DNA of 64,000 nucleotides from Bradyrhizobium sp. 132 (GTDB lineage: Bacteria; Pseudomonadota; Alphaproteobacteria; Rhizobiales; Xanthobacteraceae), in NCBI RefSeq assembly GCF_023074185.1, contig NZ_JADPKY010000173.1, positions 36,336 through 100,335 of the forward strand, given 5' to 3'. Below are positions 1-9,942 of the stretch, piece by piece. The notes under the pieces were generated by a model. It had not been told where the DNA came from. It searched no databases and was given only the letters and a program-made list of their open reading frames with translations. Both the position numbers and the translations under genes were made by a program. Position 1 is the stretch's first letter. Every line of letters begins with the position of its first letter.

Positions 1-38
1 CGTCATATTTCCCTCAGGCCGTTCATTCCGGACGGCCG

Positions 39-194
39 ATGTTCTCAGGGCGGGGTGAAAGTCCCCACCGGCGGTAAGGGCCGAAAGGCCTAAGCCCGCG
101 AGCGCCTTCCTCAAGGTCTCTTGCCGCAGGGAAGGGTCAGCAGATTCGGTGCAACTCCGAAGCCGACGGTTAAAGTCCGGATGAAAGAGAACGG
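39..194 (+). ncRNA. FMN riboswitch (RFN element)
   Basis: The conserved RFN blocks are present: AGGGCGGGGTGAAAGTCCCC, then ACCGGCGGTA, and near the 3' end CCGACGGT followed by AGTCCGGATGAAAGAGAAC. The closing P1 helix is visible as GTTCTC (41-46) pairing with GAGAAC (187-192). It senses flavin mononucleotide and sits directly upstream of ribH. A short CGCATC/GATGCG hairpin follows at 206-221 and could belong to the expression platform, but it has no clean T-run, so the switching mode is not evident. Confidence 0.95.
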
Positions 195-272
195 TCGGTG
201 GCAGACGCATCGCAGGATGCGGCTGTTTGTCGTTCCGTGTGCCCTGATTCTGGTCCTTAACTGAGGAAAGCC

Positions 273-836
273 ATGAATCAGATGTTGCAAGACCCCCAAA
301 CCGAAACGCCCCAACCAACCCAAACGCCGCCGCCGGTTCCACAGGATCCCGCGACGGAGCACCCGCGCTTCGCAAAGCCGCAGCGGGTGGCCTTCGTGCA
401 GGCCTGCTGGCACCGCGACGTGGTCGAGGAGGCCCGCATCGCCTTCGTGAGGGAGGCAGAAGTGCGTCACCTCAATCATGTCGACGTGTTCGAGGTGCCG
501 GGCTCGTTCGAGATCCCGCTGCATGCGCAGATCCTCGCCAAGACACGGCGCTACACCGCGATCGTCGCGGCCGGCCTCGTCGTCGACGGCGGCATCTACC
601 GCCATGAGTTCGTCGCCGACACCGTGATCAAGGCGCTGATGGATGTGCAACTGCGTACCGAGGTGCCCGTGTTCTCCGCGGTGCTGACGCCGCAGCAATT
701 CCACGAGACCGAGGTGCACTACGATTTCTTCCGCAGGCATTTTGCGATCAAGGGCGTCGAGGTCGCGGCCGCCTGTGCGGAGACATTGCTCGGTCTGGAG
801 CGTCTGCGTGGCCAGGTCGCGGCGGGAATTGTGTAG
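273..836 (+). CDS. ribH: 6,7-dimethyl-8-ribityllumazine synthase (RibH2-like)
   Basis: Penultimate step of riboflavin synthesis: condenses 5-amino-6-ribitylaminouracil with 3,4-dihydroxy-2-butanone 4-phosphate. The 187-residue product has a proline-rich tail of about 35 residues, then the lumazine synthase fold with VPGSFEIPL and GGIYRHEFVADTV, where the usual family motif is closer to GAVIRGET. That divergence, and its position alone under an FMN riboswitch, matches the RibH2 type known in Rhizobiales. The ATG follows a GAGGAAAG ribosome-binding site. No other rib gene lies beside it, so flavin control here acts on this gene alone. Confidence 0.93.
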   Translation: MNQMLQDPQTETPQPTQTPPPVPQDPATEHPRFAKPQRVAFVQACWHRDVVEEARIAFVREAEVRHLNHVDVFEVPGSFEIPLHAQILAKTRRYTAIVAAGLVVDGGIYRHEFVADTVIKALMDVQLRTEVPVFSAVLTPQQFHETEVHYDFFRRHFAIKGVEVAAACAETLLGLERLRGQVAAGIV

Positions 837-855
837 CGCAGCGCAATGACCAGCA

Positions 856-900
856 CCCCTCATCCCGAGGAGCGCGAAGCGCGTCGCGAAGGATGAGGGG
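856..900. repeat. Intergenic palindrome
   Basis: Perfect 10-bp arms CCCCTCATCC and GGATGAGGGG enclose a GC-rich centre. It lies between the 3' ends of convergent genes and could end transcription from both sides. The CTCATCC..GAGGAGC sequence recurs at 24798-24944 and 60263-60364, so it belongs to a dispersed repeat family. Confidence 0.75.
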
Positions 901-921
901 CGATTGCCGCCGTGTTCGTCA

Positions 922-1956
922 TCACCCCAGCGACACCCCCGCCTTGGCGCGGCTTATTCCGAGCATCAGGATGCGTTGCAGGAGAGCCGGATATTTCAGC
1001 CCGGCATGTTGAGCCGCCGTGGCGAACTCCTGGCTCTTGGCGATCTCGGGATTGGGATTGGCTTCGATGAAATATGGCGTGCCGTCGGCGGCGAGACGAA
1101 AATCGATGCGCGCGTAGCCGTCGAGGCCAAGCGCCCGGTAGATGCGTTTCGCGGCCCGCTGGATGCGGGCGGTCACTTCCGGCGCCAGATCCTTCGCAGG
1201 CCCGTCGACGATGCCGACCTTCTCCTGATAGTCGGTGTCGTGCTTGGCCTTCTCCGTGGCGATATGCCGTGACGAGCGGCCGCCCATGCTGCCGAATTTC
1301 AATTCCCAGACCGGCAGAACGCGTAAGCGATTGTTGCCGAGCACGCCGACGTAAAGCTCTCGCCCTTCGATGAACTGCTCGGCGATGGCGGCGGATTCGA
1401 CCCGCTCGTGGATGAAGGCAACCCGCTCTGCGAGCTTCTCGTCGGTATCGACGATCGAGGCCTGCGAGATGCCGAACGAACCATCCATGTTCAGGCTCTT
1501 GACGATCAGCGGCAGCGCAAGACGGGTCGGGCGTTTCACCTTGCGGCGCATCGGGAAGACGGCAAAGGCCGGCGCGGCGATCCGGCGGTGATGCACCAGC
1601 GTCTTGGACAAATCCTTGCCGCGCGCCAGGATCAGGCCGCGCGGATTGCATCCGGTATAAGGGACCTTCATCAGCTCGAGATAGCTCGCGATGTGCTGGT
1701 CGAAGGCGACGTTGTTGTGGAATTCCTCCAGCAGCGTGAAAACCACGTGCGGCTTGAACTCCTCGATCGCTACGCGCACCGGCTTGATTTCCTCCTGCGC
1801 GCCGAGTGGCCGCACCTCGTGGCCGGCCGCGCGCAAGGTGCTCACCACGTCGTATTCCGTTTTCCACGCATTGATCTCCTGTGCGGAGTATCCGTCGGAG
1901 GAGTCCGGGGGCAGGAAGTCCGGATGCATCAGCACGAGAATACGGCGACGTCTCAT
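922..1956 (-). CDS. ATP-grasp family ligase (D-Ala-D-Ala ligase-like)
   Basis: A 344-residue protein with an ATP-grasp fold: an N-terminal Rossmann-like part (RRRILVLMHPDF), a central ATP-binding region (LPLIVKSLNMDGSFGIS; AEQFIEGRELYVGVLG) and the metal-binding end DFRLAADGTPYFIEANPNP. Members join a carboxylate to an amine using ATP. D-Ala-D-Ala ligase is the best-known relative, but the substrate here cannot be read from sequence. The chosen ATG overlaps the upstream metallopeptidase stop as ATGA, which implies translational coupling. Another in-frame ATG lies 12 bases upstream at 1968. Confidence 0.85.
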   Translation of the reverse strand: MRRRRILVLMHPDFLPPDSSDGYSAQEINAWKTEYDVVSTLRAAGHEVRPLGAQEEIKPVRVAIEEFKPHVVFTLLEEFHNNVAFDQHIASYLELMKVPYTGCNPRGLILARGKDLSKTLVHHRRIAAPAFAVFPMRRKVKRPTRLALPLIVKSLNMDGSFGISQASIVDTDEKLAERVAFIHERVESAAIAEQFIEGRELYVGVLGNNRLRVLPVWELKFGSMGGRSSRHIATEKAKHDTDYQEKVGIVDGPAKDLAPEVTARIQRAAKRIYRALGLDGYARIDFRLAADGTPYFIEANPNPEIAKSQEFATAAQHAGLKYPALLQRILMLGISRAKAGVSLG

Positions 1957-2981
1957 AGCGCGATCCATTTTCGCCGAGACGGTCCAAACATCGCGTGCAT
2001 GGTCTTGGCGGTCACGAGGACGGTGAAGTCGAGAACGAGCTTCTGTTCAGGGCCGACGGCGCGCAGATCGAGCTCGCGGCAACGGGAGATCATCTCGTCA
2101 AGCACGGCATCGAGCGTCAACTGATTCTCGCCGGTCCATCGCGCGACCAGTTGCCTGATCTGGGCGCGGTGCCGCCTGATCAGCACCGAAGCCGGCTTTG
2201 CCCGGTGGTGCCGCGGATCGGCGGAGAAGAGCCTGGAGAGGTCGCGATCGTAGGTCTTCGCTGGTGTGAAGGCGTAGAACGCCTGCTTCTTCTTGTAGTG
2301 CTCCTCCAGTGTCTGGCCGAGACCACGCAGTGGGTCGACACGCTCGCGCGTCGTGATCAGTGGTCGCTTTTCCGCAATCTCGTTCATCAGCTCGTCGACA
2401 TATTCGAGCTTCTTCAGCGCCGGCCAACCGGCATATCGCGTCCGCCAGTTCGAGCGCGGCCGCAGCCACACCGCAAAGGTCTCGGCGAAATCCTCGTCCG
2501 GATGGCTCTGCGCATACCACAGCCGCAGATGCTGGACGTAACGCCTGCTCGCCGGATTGGGCCGGTAATAGCGCGGATAGTGTTTCGACGACGGGCCGAA
2601 CAATTGCTGCCAGCGCCGGCGGCGTTGCAGCTGATAGCCGTGCTGTATGGCGTGGCCCGCTTCGTGACGGAGGATGGCCATGCATTCGCGCCAGGTTCCG
2701 CCCTCGACGTCGAACATCATCTTCTTCTCGAGCTTCATCAGGCGGGGATGGGCCAGATAGAAGGGGATGGCGATGCCGGGGACGCCTCCCGGGCTGAACC
2801 ATTCGCTCGAGATCCAGGTATGCGGCCGCAGCCGGATGCCGCGCTCCTCGAGCTCCTCGTGGAGCGTGCCGACACAATCATCGAGCCAGGTGCCTTCGAC
2901 CGTAACCCTCAGGCTGGAGAGCCGTTGCTTGAGCAACTCGTCATCCGACAGCTTTTCCCAAGCGAATTTCCGGCGTGGCAT
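1953..2981 (-). CDS. Putative zinc-binding metallopeptidase
   Basis: A 342-residue protein with a zinc-protease signature HEAGHAIQHG (HExxH type) near residue 128. A third ligand could be the Glu in DEDFAETFAVW, about 60 residues later. There is no signal peptide or membrane segment, so it is probably cytoplasmic. Its stop overlaps the start of the ATP-grasp gene, and the pair looks like one transcript. A peptidase beside a ligase suggests they act on a shared peptide-like compound, but that is inference. Confidence 0.8.
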   Translation of the reverse strand: MPRRKFAWEKLSDDELLKQRLSSLRVTVEGTWLDDCVGTLHEELEERGIRLRPHTWISSEWFSPGGVPGIAIPFYLAHPRLMKLEKKMMFDVEGGTWRECMAILRHEAGHAIQHGYQLQRRRRWQQLFGPSSKHYPRYYRPNPASRRYVQHLRLWYAQSHPDEDFAETFAVWLRPRSNWRTRYAGWPALKKLEYVDELMNEIAEKRPLITTRERVDPLRGLGQTLEEHYKKKQAFYAFTPAKTYDRDLSRLFSADPRHHRAKPASVLIRRHRAQIRQLVARWTGENQLTLDAVLDEMISRCRELDLRAVGPEQKLVLDFTVLVTAKTMHAMFGPSRRKWIAL

Positions 2982-3071
2982 CAGGCATCCAGAGGGCAGA
3001 GATGACTCGGTATCCGGATGATGTCATGGGGCGGGGCCGGCAACAACCTGTGGAGCGGCGCATGAGGCCCT

Positions 3072-3156
3072 AGGGTGGGCAAAGCGAAGCGTGCCCACCG
3101 TGCTCATGGCCACAAAAAAAGGTGGGCACGGCGCCTCGAGCCTTTGCTCACCCTGC
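3072..3156. repeat. Dispersed palindromic repeat, copy 1
   Basis: Starts AGGGTGGGCAAAGCGAAGCG and ends with a complementary run through TTTGCTCACCCTGCG. GTGCCCACC and GGTGGGCAC form an inner stem. An inverted copy of the whole element lies at 42419-42509. It sits just beyond the 3' end of prs and may act as its terminator. Confidence 0.8.
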
Positions 3157-3172
3157 GACATCGCGAAGCTAA

Positions 3173-4126
<954 letters not shown>

Positions 4127-4318
4127 GGACGCTTCCTCCCGCGCTTTGTTGGACAGGATGTTCAACATCAGAGAATACCCACTGGAAGCACGGTTACGAC
4201 GGGCGAGGAAATATCAGGCGGAGGGCTGCAATGGCAACCCGGGATGCTACGTTTTCCCTGCGAAATCCTGAGTCCGGTCAACGGTTTGGCCCGAAGTTGG
4301 GGCCGTGGTTTAGCGGGG

Positions 4319-4900
4319 TTATCGCTCGGCATAGCCGAGCGCCGAGGCCGGCATCTCGGCCGCCGGAGCCTCCGGGATCACACTCGCCACGGCCGGCCCG
4401 CGCAAGCCGGGAGCCGAGCCCGGCGCATCCGGTGTGCCATTGATCATGTTGGAAAGTCCGCTGAATCCGGCCTGGGCGATCTTCCGCAACACGAGGTCGT
4501 CAGCGGCGCCCCACGGATCGCGGCCGCCCTTGGCGGACGTGGGTTCCTCGCCGGAAAGGCGCAGCGCCCGCTGCTGGTTGGCGTCGTAGACGTCCCAGAC
4601 CCAGGCGATCACGGTTTTGCCGCGCACAATCTGGGCGGAGAGGTAGCTGCGCACGCGGTAGGCGGCCGTCCCCTCGCGGGAGACCACGGACAGGCTGCGC
4701 AGCTTGGATTCGCTGTCGAGCACGCCGACCATTCGGTCGAACACTTGCGGCGGCGGCCCGTCGATCGATTCGAACGCGACCGTCGCCCCGGAGCCGGCGC
4801 TCGGCGCCATCGCATAGGAGTTCGCAGCACCACCGCCGCCGGCGCAGCCGCCAAGCGCGCAAGCAATCGCAATCGATGCGGCGGCGATCGCGGCGCGCAT
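4319..4900 (-). CDS. Putative lipoprotein
   Basis: A 193-residue hypothetical protein. The N-terminus MRAAIAAASIAIACALGGCA is a lipoprotein signal with lipobox LGGC, so the mature protein should be lipid-anchored at Cys19. The mature part has mixed hydrophilic character (EGTAAYRVRSYLSAQIVRGK; VIAWVWDVYDANQQ) and no family I recognise. The start at 4900 places the signal peptide at the true N-terminus; an in-frame ATG 42 bases upstream would only add a charged leader. It is divergent from the secreted protein at 5036. Confidence 0.75.
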   Translation of the reverse strand: MRAAIAAASIAIACALGGCAGGGGAANSYAMAPSAGSGATVAFESIDGPPPQVFDRMVGVLDSESKLRSLSVVSREGTAAYRVRSYLSAQIVRGKTVIAWVWDVYDANQQRALRLSGEEPTSAKGGRDPWGAADDLVLRKIAQAGFSGLSNMINGTPDAPGSAPGLRGPAVASVIPEAPAAEMPASALGYAER

Positions 4901-5035
4901 GATTGTCCCGGTTTGGAGCAGGCGGGTTGACGCTTCCCTCATCGCGCCTTGCGATATCGTTAAAATCGCTTAACGTCTAGGGCAGGCAGGACACAGGGCT
5001 TAACCGATCAGGCCAGCGTGCATGGGGAGCGGTCG

Positions 5036-5608
5036 ATGAGAGACCCGGCTTTTGGCTTGATCATCGCGTGCCTTGCCGCAGGCCCGGTGGCCGCAGAGGA
5101 GAGCGCTGCGGAGGTCATTCAGTCCTTCGGATTGGTCGGGACGTGGTCGGTCGATTGCAAGCGCGATCCAAATCAGGCTTGCACGAGCAACGGCTGCGGC
5201 GCGCGGATGACATACATTGTGCCGCCCTCGGGATCGCCGACCATCAGGAACGTGATAGGGACGTTTTCGCCCGGCCAGGTGCGGACATTCATCAGCACGA
5301 TCTACGCGGCGACCCGCATCGCGGACGACAAGATCAAGTTCGTGTCCGTTCAGGATCCTCCGGCGAGCGTCGCGGCGGTGTGGTGGCGTCAGCCTGGCGA
5401 GCCTTGGGAGATTGTTCTGTTGAAGGTTGGCGACAAGTATCGAACATTTTCCGCGCATCGCGAGGACAAGAAGAAGTTCGACGTCGAAGAAGGCTTTTAC
5501 GTCCGGCCGCCGCCGCCGCCCCCGCCCGCCAAGACATATGACGAACTGCCGACGAAATGGGATCGCACCCAGCAGCAAGCGCCGTTGTTTGAAAAGTGCA
5601 GCGACTGA
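5036..5608 (+). CDS. Hypothetical secreted protein
   Basis: About 190 residues. MRDPAFGLIIACLAAGPVAA is a probable signal peptide with an A-A cleavage site before EES. The mature region begins GLVGTWSVDC and has three cysteines close together (VDCKRDPNQACTSNGCG), a plausible disulfide cluster. The C-terminal part contains a run of about eight prolines. The start at 5036 is chosen over 5018 because GGGGAG lies just upstream. I recognise no family. Confidence 0.7.
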   Translation: MRDPAFGLIIACLAAGPVAAEESAAEVIQSFGLVGTWSVDCKRDPNQACTSNGCGARMTYIVPPSGSPTIRNVIGTFSPGQVRTFISTIYAATRIADDKIKFVSVQDPPASVAAVWWRQPGEPWEIVLLKVGDKYRTFSAHREDKKKFDVEEGFYVRPPPPPPPAKTYDELPTKWDRTQQQAPLFEKCSD

Positions 5609-5611
5609 CGC

Positions 5612-6379
5612 CTACCCTTCGAGCGCGATCGCGTGAACGTGGCGGCCGTAATCCGGCTCCTTGCGATGCACCGAGCGGCGATAGCTGAAGAAGCGCTCGT
5701 CGGCGTAGGTATCGAGGCCGAGATCGTCGATCATCAGGATGCCCGCGGCTTCCAGACGTTTCCGGATAAAGCCGGCCAGGTCGAACATCGCGTGGCCTTC
5801 GCGCACCGACGGGATGAAGAACATGGCGTTGTCCGCATCCGCCTCGATGAAGCGGGCCACGAACTCGTTACCGACCTCGTAGCTGTCCTGGCGGATTAAC
5901 GGGCCGATCGCGGCGATGATGCCGCTGCGCGAGGCGCCGAGCTTTTCCATCGCCGAGATCGTCGCCTCCAGCACGCCGGTGAGGGCGCCCTTCCAGCCGG
6001 CATGTGCGCCGCCGATCACGCGCGCGTTGGGATCGACGAACAGCACCGGTCCGCAATCGGCGGTGGAGACGCCGAGCGCGATGCCCGGCACCTTCGTCAC
6101 CAGCGCATCGCCCTTCGGCCGCGGCCCGCTGGGCCACGGGGTGTCGGCGACGCGCACGTCGGGCGAATGGATCTGGTGCAGGCTGAGAAAGCGTTCCGGC
6201 GCGACGCCGACATGCTCGGCCATGCGGCGGCGGTTTTCTGCGACAAGGGCCTGATCGTCGTTGGAGCCGAGCCCGCCGTTCAGCGCGGAATAGATGCCGC
6301 CTGAAACGCCGCCCTCGCGGGTGAAGAACGCGTGGCGCAGGCCGGGCACCGCCGACAGCAGCGACGAGCCTAGCGTCAT
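5612..6379 (-). CDS. pgeF: Peptidoglycan editing factor PgeF (laccase-domain / polyphenol oxidase family)
   Basis: A 255-residue Cu-oxidase_4 (YfiH) family protein. In E. coli the family removes L-Ser mis-incorporated in UDP-MurNAc precursors, and related proteins act on purine nucleosides. Metal ligands are visible in SLHQIHSPDVR, TADCGPVLFVD and GGAHAGWKG. Its start overlaps the stop of the methyltransferase upstream (ATGA), and lgt precedes that, so the three genes form a tight envelope and housekeeping unit. Confidence 0.92.
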   Translation of the reverse strand: MTLGSSLLSAVPGLRHAFFTREGGVSGGIYSALNGGLGSNDDQALVAENRRRMAEHVGVAPERFLSLHQIHSPDVRVADTPWPSGPRPKGDALVTKVPGIALGVSTADCGPVLFVDPNARVIGGAHAGWKGALTGVLEATISAMEKLGASRSGIIAAIGPLIRQDSYEVGNEFVARFIEADADNAMFFIPSVREGHAMFDLAGFIRKRLEAAGILMIDDLGLDTYADERFFSYRRSVHRKEPDYGRHVHAIALEG

Positions 6380-7494
6380 GACGCGCCCCCGGCCTGTTCG
6401 AGATCGCTCAAGCCCGCAAGGCCGGTCAGACGCGGCTCGGAGATGCCGAGCACCTTGAACATCGAGCCCATGCCGCTACGCCCGGTATCGGTCAGGCGCT
6501 TGAGCGCGATCGAAATGTCGGTGGCGACATCAGGCGTCGCCTTCTGCATCAGCGCGGCTGCACGGGTCTCGATGCCGACGCGCTTGAGGAAATCGCCCTG
6601 CGTCACCGGGCCGTGCACGTGGGCGCCGACATCCTCGGCCGCGCGCGCCAGCGCCTGGAAGTCGACATGGGCGGTGACGTCGGCCTGGCCCGGTGCCTTC
6701 AGGGGATCGGTAAAGGTGTGGCGCGCGATCGCCTGGAAGGTGTCGCCGGCATCGCTGCGCAGATGGCCGTAGTCGATGATCAGCGCCGCGCCGTCCTGGT
6801 CGCGCACGCGGCTGGCGAGCTTCATGATCTCCGCATCGGGCCGCCATTCGAACACGGCCCCGACGGGCGCGGCGCGCACCAGAGGCGGCAGCAGCACCTC
6901 GAAGCGCGGCGTCGGCTCGGCCGCCGCGCCGAACTGAAGTTTTCCGTTGGCGTCGACCTCGATCACGCGCTCGTGCCAGCCGTTCTCGTGACGGACCATT
7001 TGGTGGATCGGCAGCACGTCGAAATATTCGTTGGCGAGGATGATGCTCGGTCCCTCAGGCACGTCGTCGATGCTGTCGTGCCAGGCGATGTTGCGCACGC
7101 CCGCCAGCGTCGCACTCTGCCGGTCGCGCAGGACGGGATTAACCTCGACCATGTGGATGTGAAGCGCCTGGTAGAGCGGCGGCAGCACGCGGAGCGCACG
7201 CAGCGCATCCGCCATCATGGTGCCACGGCCGGGGCCGAGCTCGATCAGCCGCAGGAATTGCGGCGAGCCCATCTGCTTCCACACCGAGGCGGTCCACAGG
7301 CCCAAAAGCTCGCCGAACATCTGGCTGACCTCGGGCGCGGTGGTGAAGTCGCCTTCTCGTCCCAGGGGATCGCGCGAAACGTAATAGCCATAGCGCGGGT
7401 GCATCAGGCACAGTTCCATGTACCGCCAGACCGGCATGGGGCCTGAGGATTTGATCAGCGCCTTGATCGCGTTGAGTAACGGCTGGTCGGTCAC
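6376..7494 (-). CDS. SAM-dependent methyltransferase, MidA/NDUFAF7 family
   Basis: A 372-residue DUF185 protein. The N-terminus PMPVWRYMELCLMHPRYGYY and the segment GDFTTAPEVSQMFGELLGLW are hallmarks, and LIELGPGRGTMMADALR is the S-adenosylmethionine-binding loop. The mitochondrial relative NDUFAF7 methylates an arginine in a complex I subunit; the bacterial role is presumed similar. It lies 21 bases downstream of lgt and overlaps pgeF by four bases, an arrangement typical of Rhizobiales. Confidence 0.93.
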   Translation of the reverse strand: MTDQPLLNAIKALIKSSGPMPVWRYMELCLMHPRYGYYVSRDPLGREGDFTTAPEVSQMFGELLGLWTASVWKQMGSPQFLRLIELGPGRGTMMADALRALRVLPPLYQALHIHMVEVNPVLRDRQSATLAGVRNIAWHDSIDDVPEGPSIILANEYFDVLPIHQMVRHENGWHERVIEVDANGKLQFGAAAEPTPRFEVLLPPLVRAAPVGAVFEWRPDAEIMKLASRVRDQDGAALIIDYGHLRSDAGDTFQAIARHTFTDPLKAPGQADVTAHVDFQALARAAEDVGAHVHGPVTQGDFLKRVGIETRAAALMQKATPDVATDISIALKRLTDTGRSGMGSMFKVLGISEPRLTGLAGLSDLEQAGGAS

Positions 7495-7515
7495 GGCCTA
7501 TCTTCTCAAAAGGAA

Positions 7516-8358
7516 TTAACGAATAGCCCCTGCGGGCTCGGGCGCACCGCGCCTGATAGCCAATACGATAAGTATGCCGCCGACAATAAGCATCGGGATC
7601 GACAACAGCATGCCCATGGTTAATCCGCCCCAGAGATAACCGAGCTGGACGTCCGGTTCGCGGAAATGCTCGCCGATGATCCGGGTCAGGCCGTAGATCA
7701 GGATGAAGCTGCCGAGAATGAGCCCCGGCCGCTTCAAGGCGCCGCGGCGGATCATCACGGCGAGGACGATGAAGAGCAGGAGACCCTCCATGCCCGCTTC
7801 GTAGAGTTGGCTCGGATGGCGCGGCACGTTACCACCGGTCGGAAAGACCATGGCCCAAGGCAGGCTCGGGTCGGCGGGGCGGCCCCACAGCTCGCCATTG
7901 ATGAAGTTCGTCAACCGCACCAGGAAAATCCCGACCGGCGCAACGCCGCAGGTGATGTCGCCGAGCGACAGGATCGAGATGCCGTTCTTCCAGGCGAACC
8001 ACATCACCGCCACGACGCATCCGAGGAAGCCGCCATGGAAGGCCATGCCGCCTTCCCACAATTTGAAGATGGCAGCCGGATGTTCGACGAAGAAGGGCAG
8101 GTTGTAAAACAGGATATAACCGGTGCGGCCACCGAGAATGATGCCGAGCGTCACCCACAAGATGAAATCGTCGATCTGCGGCAGACTGATCGGCGAGGTG
8201 CCGGCCCATAGCCTGTCGTTCTTGATCAGTGCACGTGCATAGAGCCAACCGAAGGTGATCCCGCAGATATAGCCAAGCGCGTACCAGCGGATCGCGAACG
8301 GTCCGATCTCGACCGCGATCGGACTGAACGATGGAAAGTCGATGAGCAGAAAGGGCAT
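7516..8358 (-). CDS. lgt: Prolipoprotein diacylglyceryl transferase
   Basis: A 280-residue inner-membrane enzyme that moves diacylglycerol from phosphatidylglycerol to the lipobox cysteine of prolipoproteins. It has about seven hydrophobic segments, the Lgt signature around RLTNFINGELWGRP, GGMAFHGGFLG with a conserved His, and YGLTRIIGEHFREPD. The length is typical. It is the first gene of the lgt-methyltransferase-pgeF run. The putative lipoprotein at 4319-4900 would be one of its substrates. Confidence 0.97.
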   Translation of the reverse strand: MPFLLIDFPSFSPIAVEIGPFAIRWYALGYICGITFGWLYARALIKNDRLWAGTSPISLPQIDDFILWVTLGIILGGRTGYILFYNLPFFVEHPAAIFKLWEGGMAFHGGFLGCVVAVMWFAWKNGISILSLGDITCGVAPVGIFLVRLTNFINGELWGRPADPSLPWAMVFPTGGNVPRHPSQLYEAGMEGLLLFIVLAVMIRRGALKRPGLILGSFILIYGLTRIIGEHFREPDVQLGYLWGGLTMGMLLSIPMLIVGGILIVLAIRRGAPEPAGAIR

Positions 8359-8409
8359 CGCGCCTTGCTTCTACAGAGTGAAGGGCAAGCAGCGGCCCCG
8401 TTGGAGCTG

Positions 8410-8536
8410 CGCCCCCTCTCCCGCTTGCGGGAGAGGGTTGGGGTGAGGGTGTTTCCGCGTTCGAGATAATCTCCGTGTGGAGAGAACCCCCACCCGGCGC
8501 TTCGCGCCGACCTCCCCCGCAAGCGGGAGAGGTGCA
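8410..8536. repeat. Composite palindromic repeat
   Basis: CCCTCTCCCGCTTGCGGGAGAGGG forms a near-perfect hairpin at 8413-8437. An inverted relative (CCTCCCCCGCAAGCGGGAGAGG) closes the element, with GGCGCTTCGCGCC as an inner stem. It lies between lgt and the dienelactone hydrolase. Shorter CCTCTCCC/GGGAGAGG hairpins at 37817-37844 and 51744-51769 look related. Confidence 0.75.
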
Positions 8537-8568
8537 CCGAGCTCGCGGATAGATCGATCCATCCCGTT

Positions 8569-9300
8569 CTACACGAGATTGCGGCGATAGAGCGCCAGCA
8601 GACGCTCCCAATGCCGCTCGGCGGCGTCGCGGTCATAGACCGGACGCTTGGGGAAGGCGAAGCCGTGATGGGTGCCCGGATAGATCTCGACCTCGGCTTT
8701 GGCACCGCTCATGCCCTGCTTCACCTTCTTGATGATCTCGGCAGGCGCGTAGATGTCGGTCTCGGCGCAGGCGAAGTACAGCTCGGCTTTGGTCTTGGCT
8801 GCCGCGAGATGCGGGCTGTCGTCCTGGTCGGTTGCGAGCTGCGTGCCGTAGACCGAGGCGGCGGCCTTGACGCGATCGGGGAAATGCGTGGCGGCGTTGA
8901 CGGCGTAGCGGCCGCTCATGCAATAGCCGACGGCGCCGATCAGCTTGGTGTTAGCGGCCGCCTGGCCCTCGGCATAGGTCAGCAGCGCGCGCGTGTCGTC
9001 CATGATCATGGGGATCGTGAGCGATCCCATCAGCGCGAACATGCGCTTGCGCTCCGGCGCGTTCGGATCGGCCGGCAGCGCGCCGAGCTCCATCACGCCG
9101 GAACGGTAATAGAGGTTCGGCAGCATCACGTAATAGCCCGATGTCGCGAGCCGGCGCGCCATGTCGCGCAGCTCTTCGCGGATCGCCGGCGCGTCCATGT
9201 AGAACAGGATGACCGGAAACGGCCCGCCGCGTTCGGGATGGCTGATGAAGGTTGCGGTGTGACCGTCCTTGGTGGGGATCGCGATCTGCTGGTCGATCAT
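8569..9300 (-). CDS. Dienelactone hydrolase family protein
   Basis: A 243-residue alpha/beta-hydrolase. The nucleophile elbow is GYCMSG, with Cys as expected for dienelactone hydrolases; an Asp follows in CAETDIY and the catalytic His in PGTHHGFAF. Dienelactone hydrolases open lactone rings in chlorocatechol breakdown, but many chromosomal members have unknown substrates. The ATG at 9300 (MIDQQIAIPTKDG) is chosen because the open frame upstream runs antisense across ubiK. Its promoter must lie in the 168 bases shared with the divergent ubiK. Confidence 0.9.
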   Translation of the reverse strand: MIDQQIAIPTKDGHTATFISHPERGGPFPVILFYMDAPAIREELRDMARRLATSGYYVMLPNLYYRSGVMELGALPADPNAPERKRMFALMGSLTIPMIMDDTRALLTYAEGQAAANTKLIGAVGYCMSGRYAVNAATHFPDRVKAAASVYGTQLATDQDDSPHLAAAKTKAELYFACAETDIYAPAEIIKKVKQGMSGAKAEVEIYPGTHHGFAFPKRPVYDRDAAERHWERLLALYRRNLV

Positions 9301-9468
9301 CTCGAGCGCCTTTGTGATTCTTCTTATGCAGGGACGTTGAATACGATTGCAAGGAAACCGGGGCATGACAAGGATACCGCCGATCGGCCCTTGAACCGGG
9401 CCAAACGGGTTGCCATTGTCTCCCGGCGCATTCGCGCAGAGTTTATCGAAGGCCGCCAGGAGACCGAC

Positions 9469-9720
9469 ATGACCCAGACCAACAACCGGTTTTTCGACGA
9501 GATCGGCCGGCTGATGAACGATGCCGCCGGTGCCGCCCAGGGCGTCAAGCGCGAGGTCGACACCGTGTTGCGCACCCAGGCCGAAAAATTCCTGCGCGAC
9601 ATGGACCTGGTCAAGCGCGAGGAGTTCGAGGCGGTCAAGGACATGGCCCGGCTCGCCCGCGAAGAGAACGAGGCCCTGAAGGCCCGCATCGTGGCGCTGG
9701 AAGCCAAGCTCGGCGGCTAA
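9469..9720 (+). CDS. ubiK: Ubiquinone biosynthesis accessory factor UbiK
   Basis: An 83-residue protein of the BMFP (YqiC/UbiK) family, which supports aerobic ubiquinone assembly and binds lipids. It has an amphipathic N-terminal helix (NNRFFDEIGRLMNDA) and a heptad-rich C-terminal coiled coil (REEFEAVKDMARLAREENEA) ending in LEAKLGG, the usual family end. The ATG follows AGGAGACC. It is divergent from the dienelactone hydrolase and is followed by rplY on the same strand after 222 bases. Confidence 0.92.
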   Translation: MTQTNNRFFDEIGRLMNDAAGAAQGVKREVDTVLRTQAEKFLRDMDLVKREEFEAVKDMARLAREENEALKARIVALEAKLGG

Positions 9721-9942
9721 GGCGCCAACCGGGAACGAACCGCGGCATGAAGTTCCCGGGTTTCGCCGCTCCATCCGGTCTATCCGGTCCTCACCGGCGG
9801 CCCATTCTCCTTGTCATTTCCGCATCTTCCGGGTAAAAGCCCGCTACGTCCGCGGCCCCCGCACCCCTGGAGGCTTGCTGCGGCGTATGCCATGGGCCGC
9901 CTTGCGGCCCATTAACTTTTGCAAAAACAAGGACTTAACGTT

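Noticed and set aside
4951..4975. TTAAAATCGCTTAAC as a CtrA box
   Set aside because: The spacing is six bases, not seven, so it does not fit the consensus.
8569..9774. A 401-residue reading of the dienelactone hydrolase
   Set aside because: The extra N-terminal part is antisense to ubiK and has no similarity to the hydrolase family, which begins near MIDQQIAIPTKDG.
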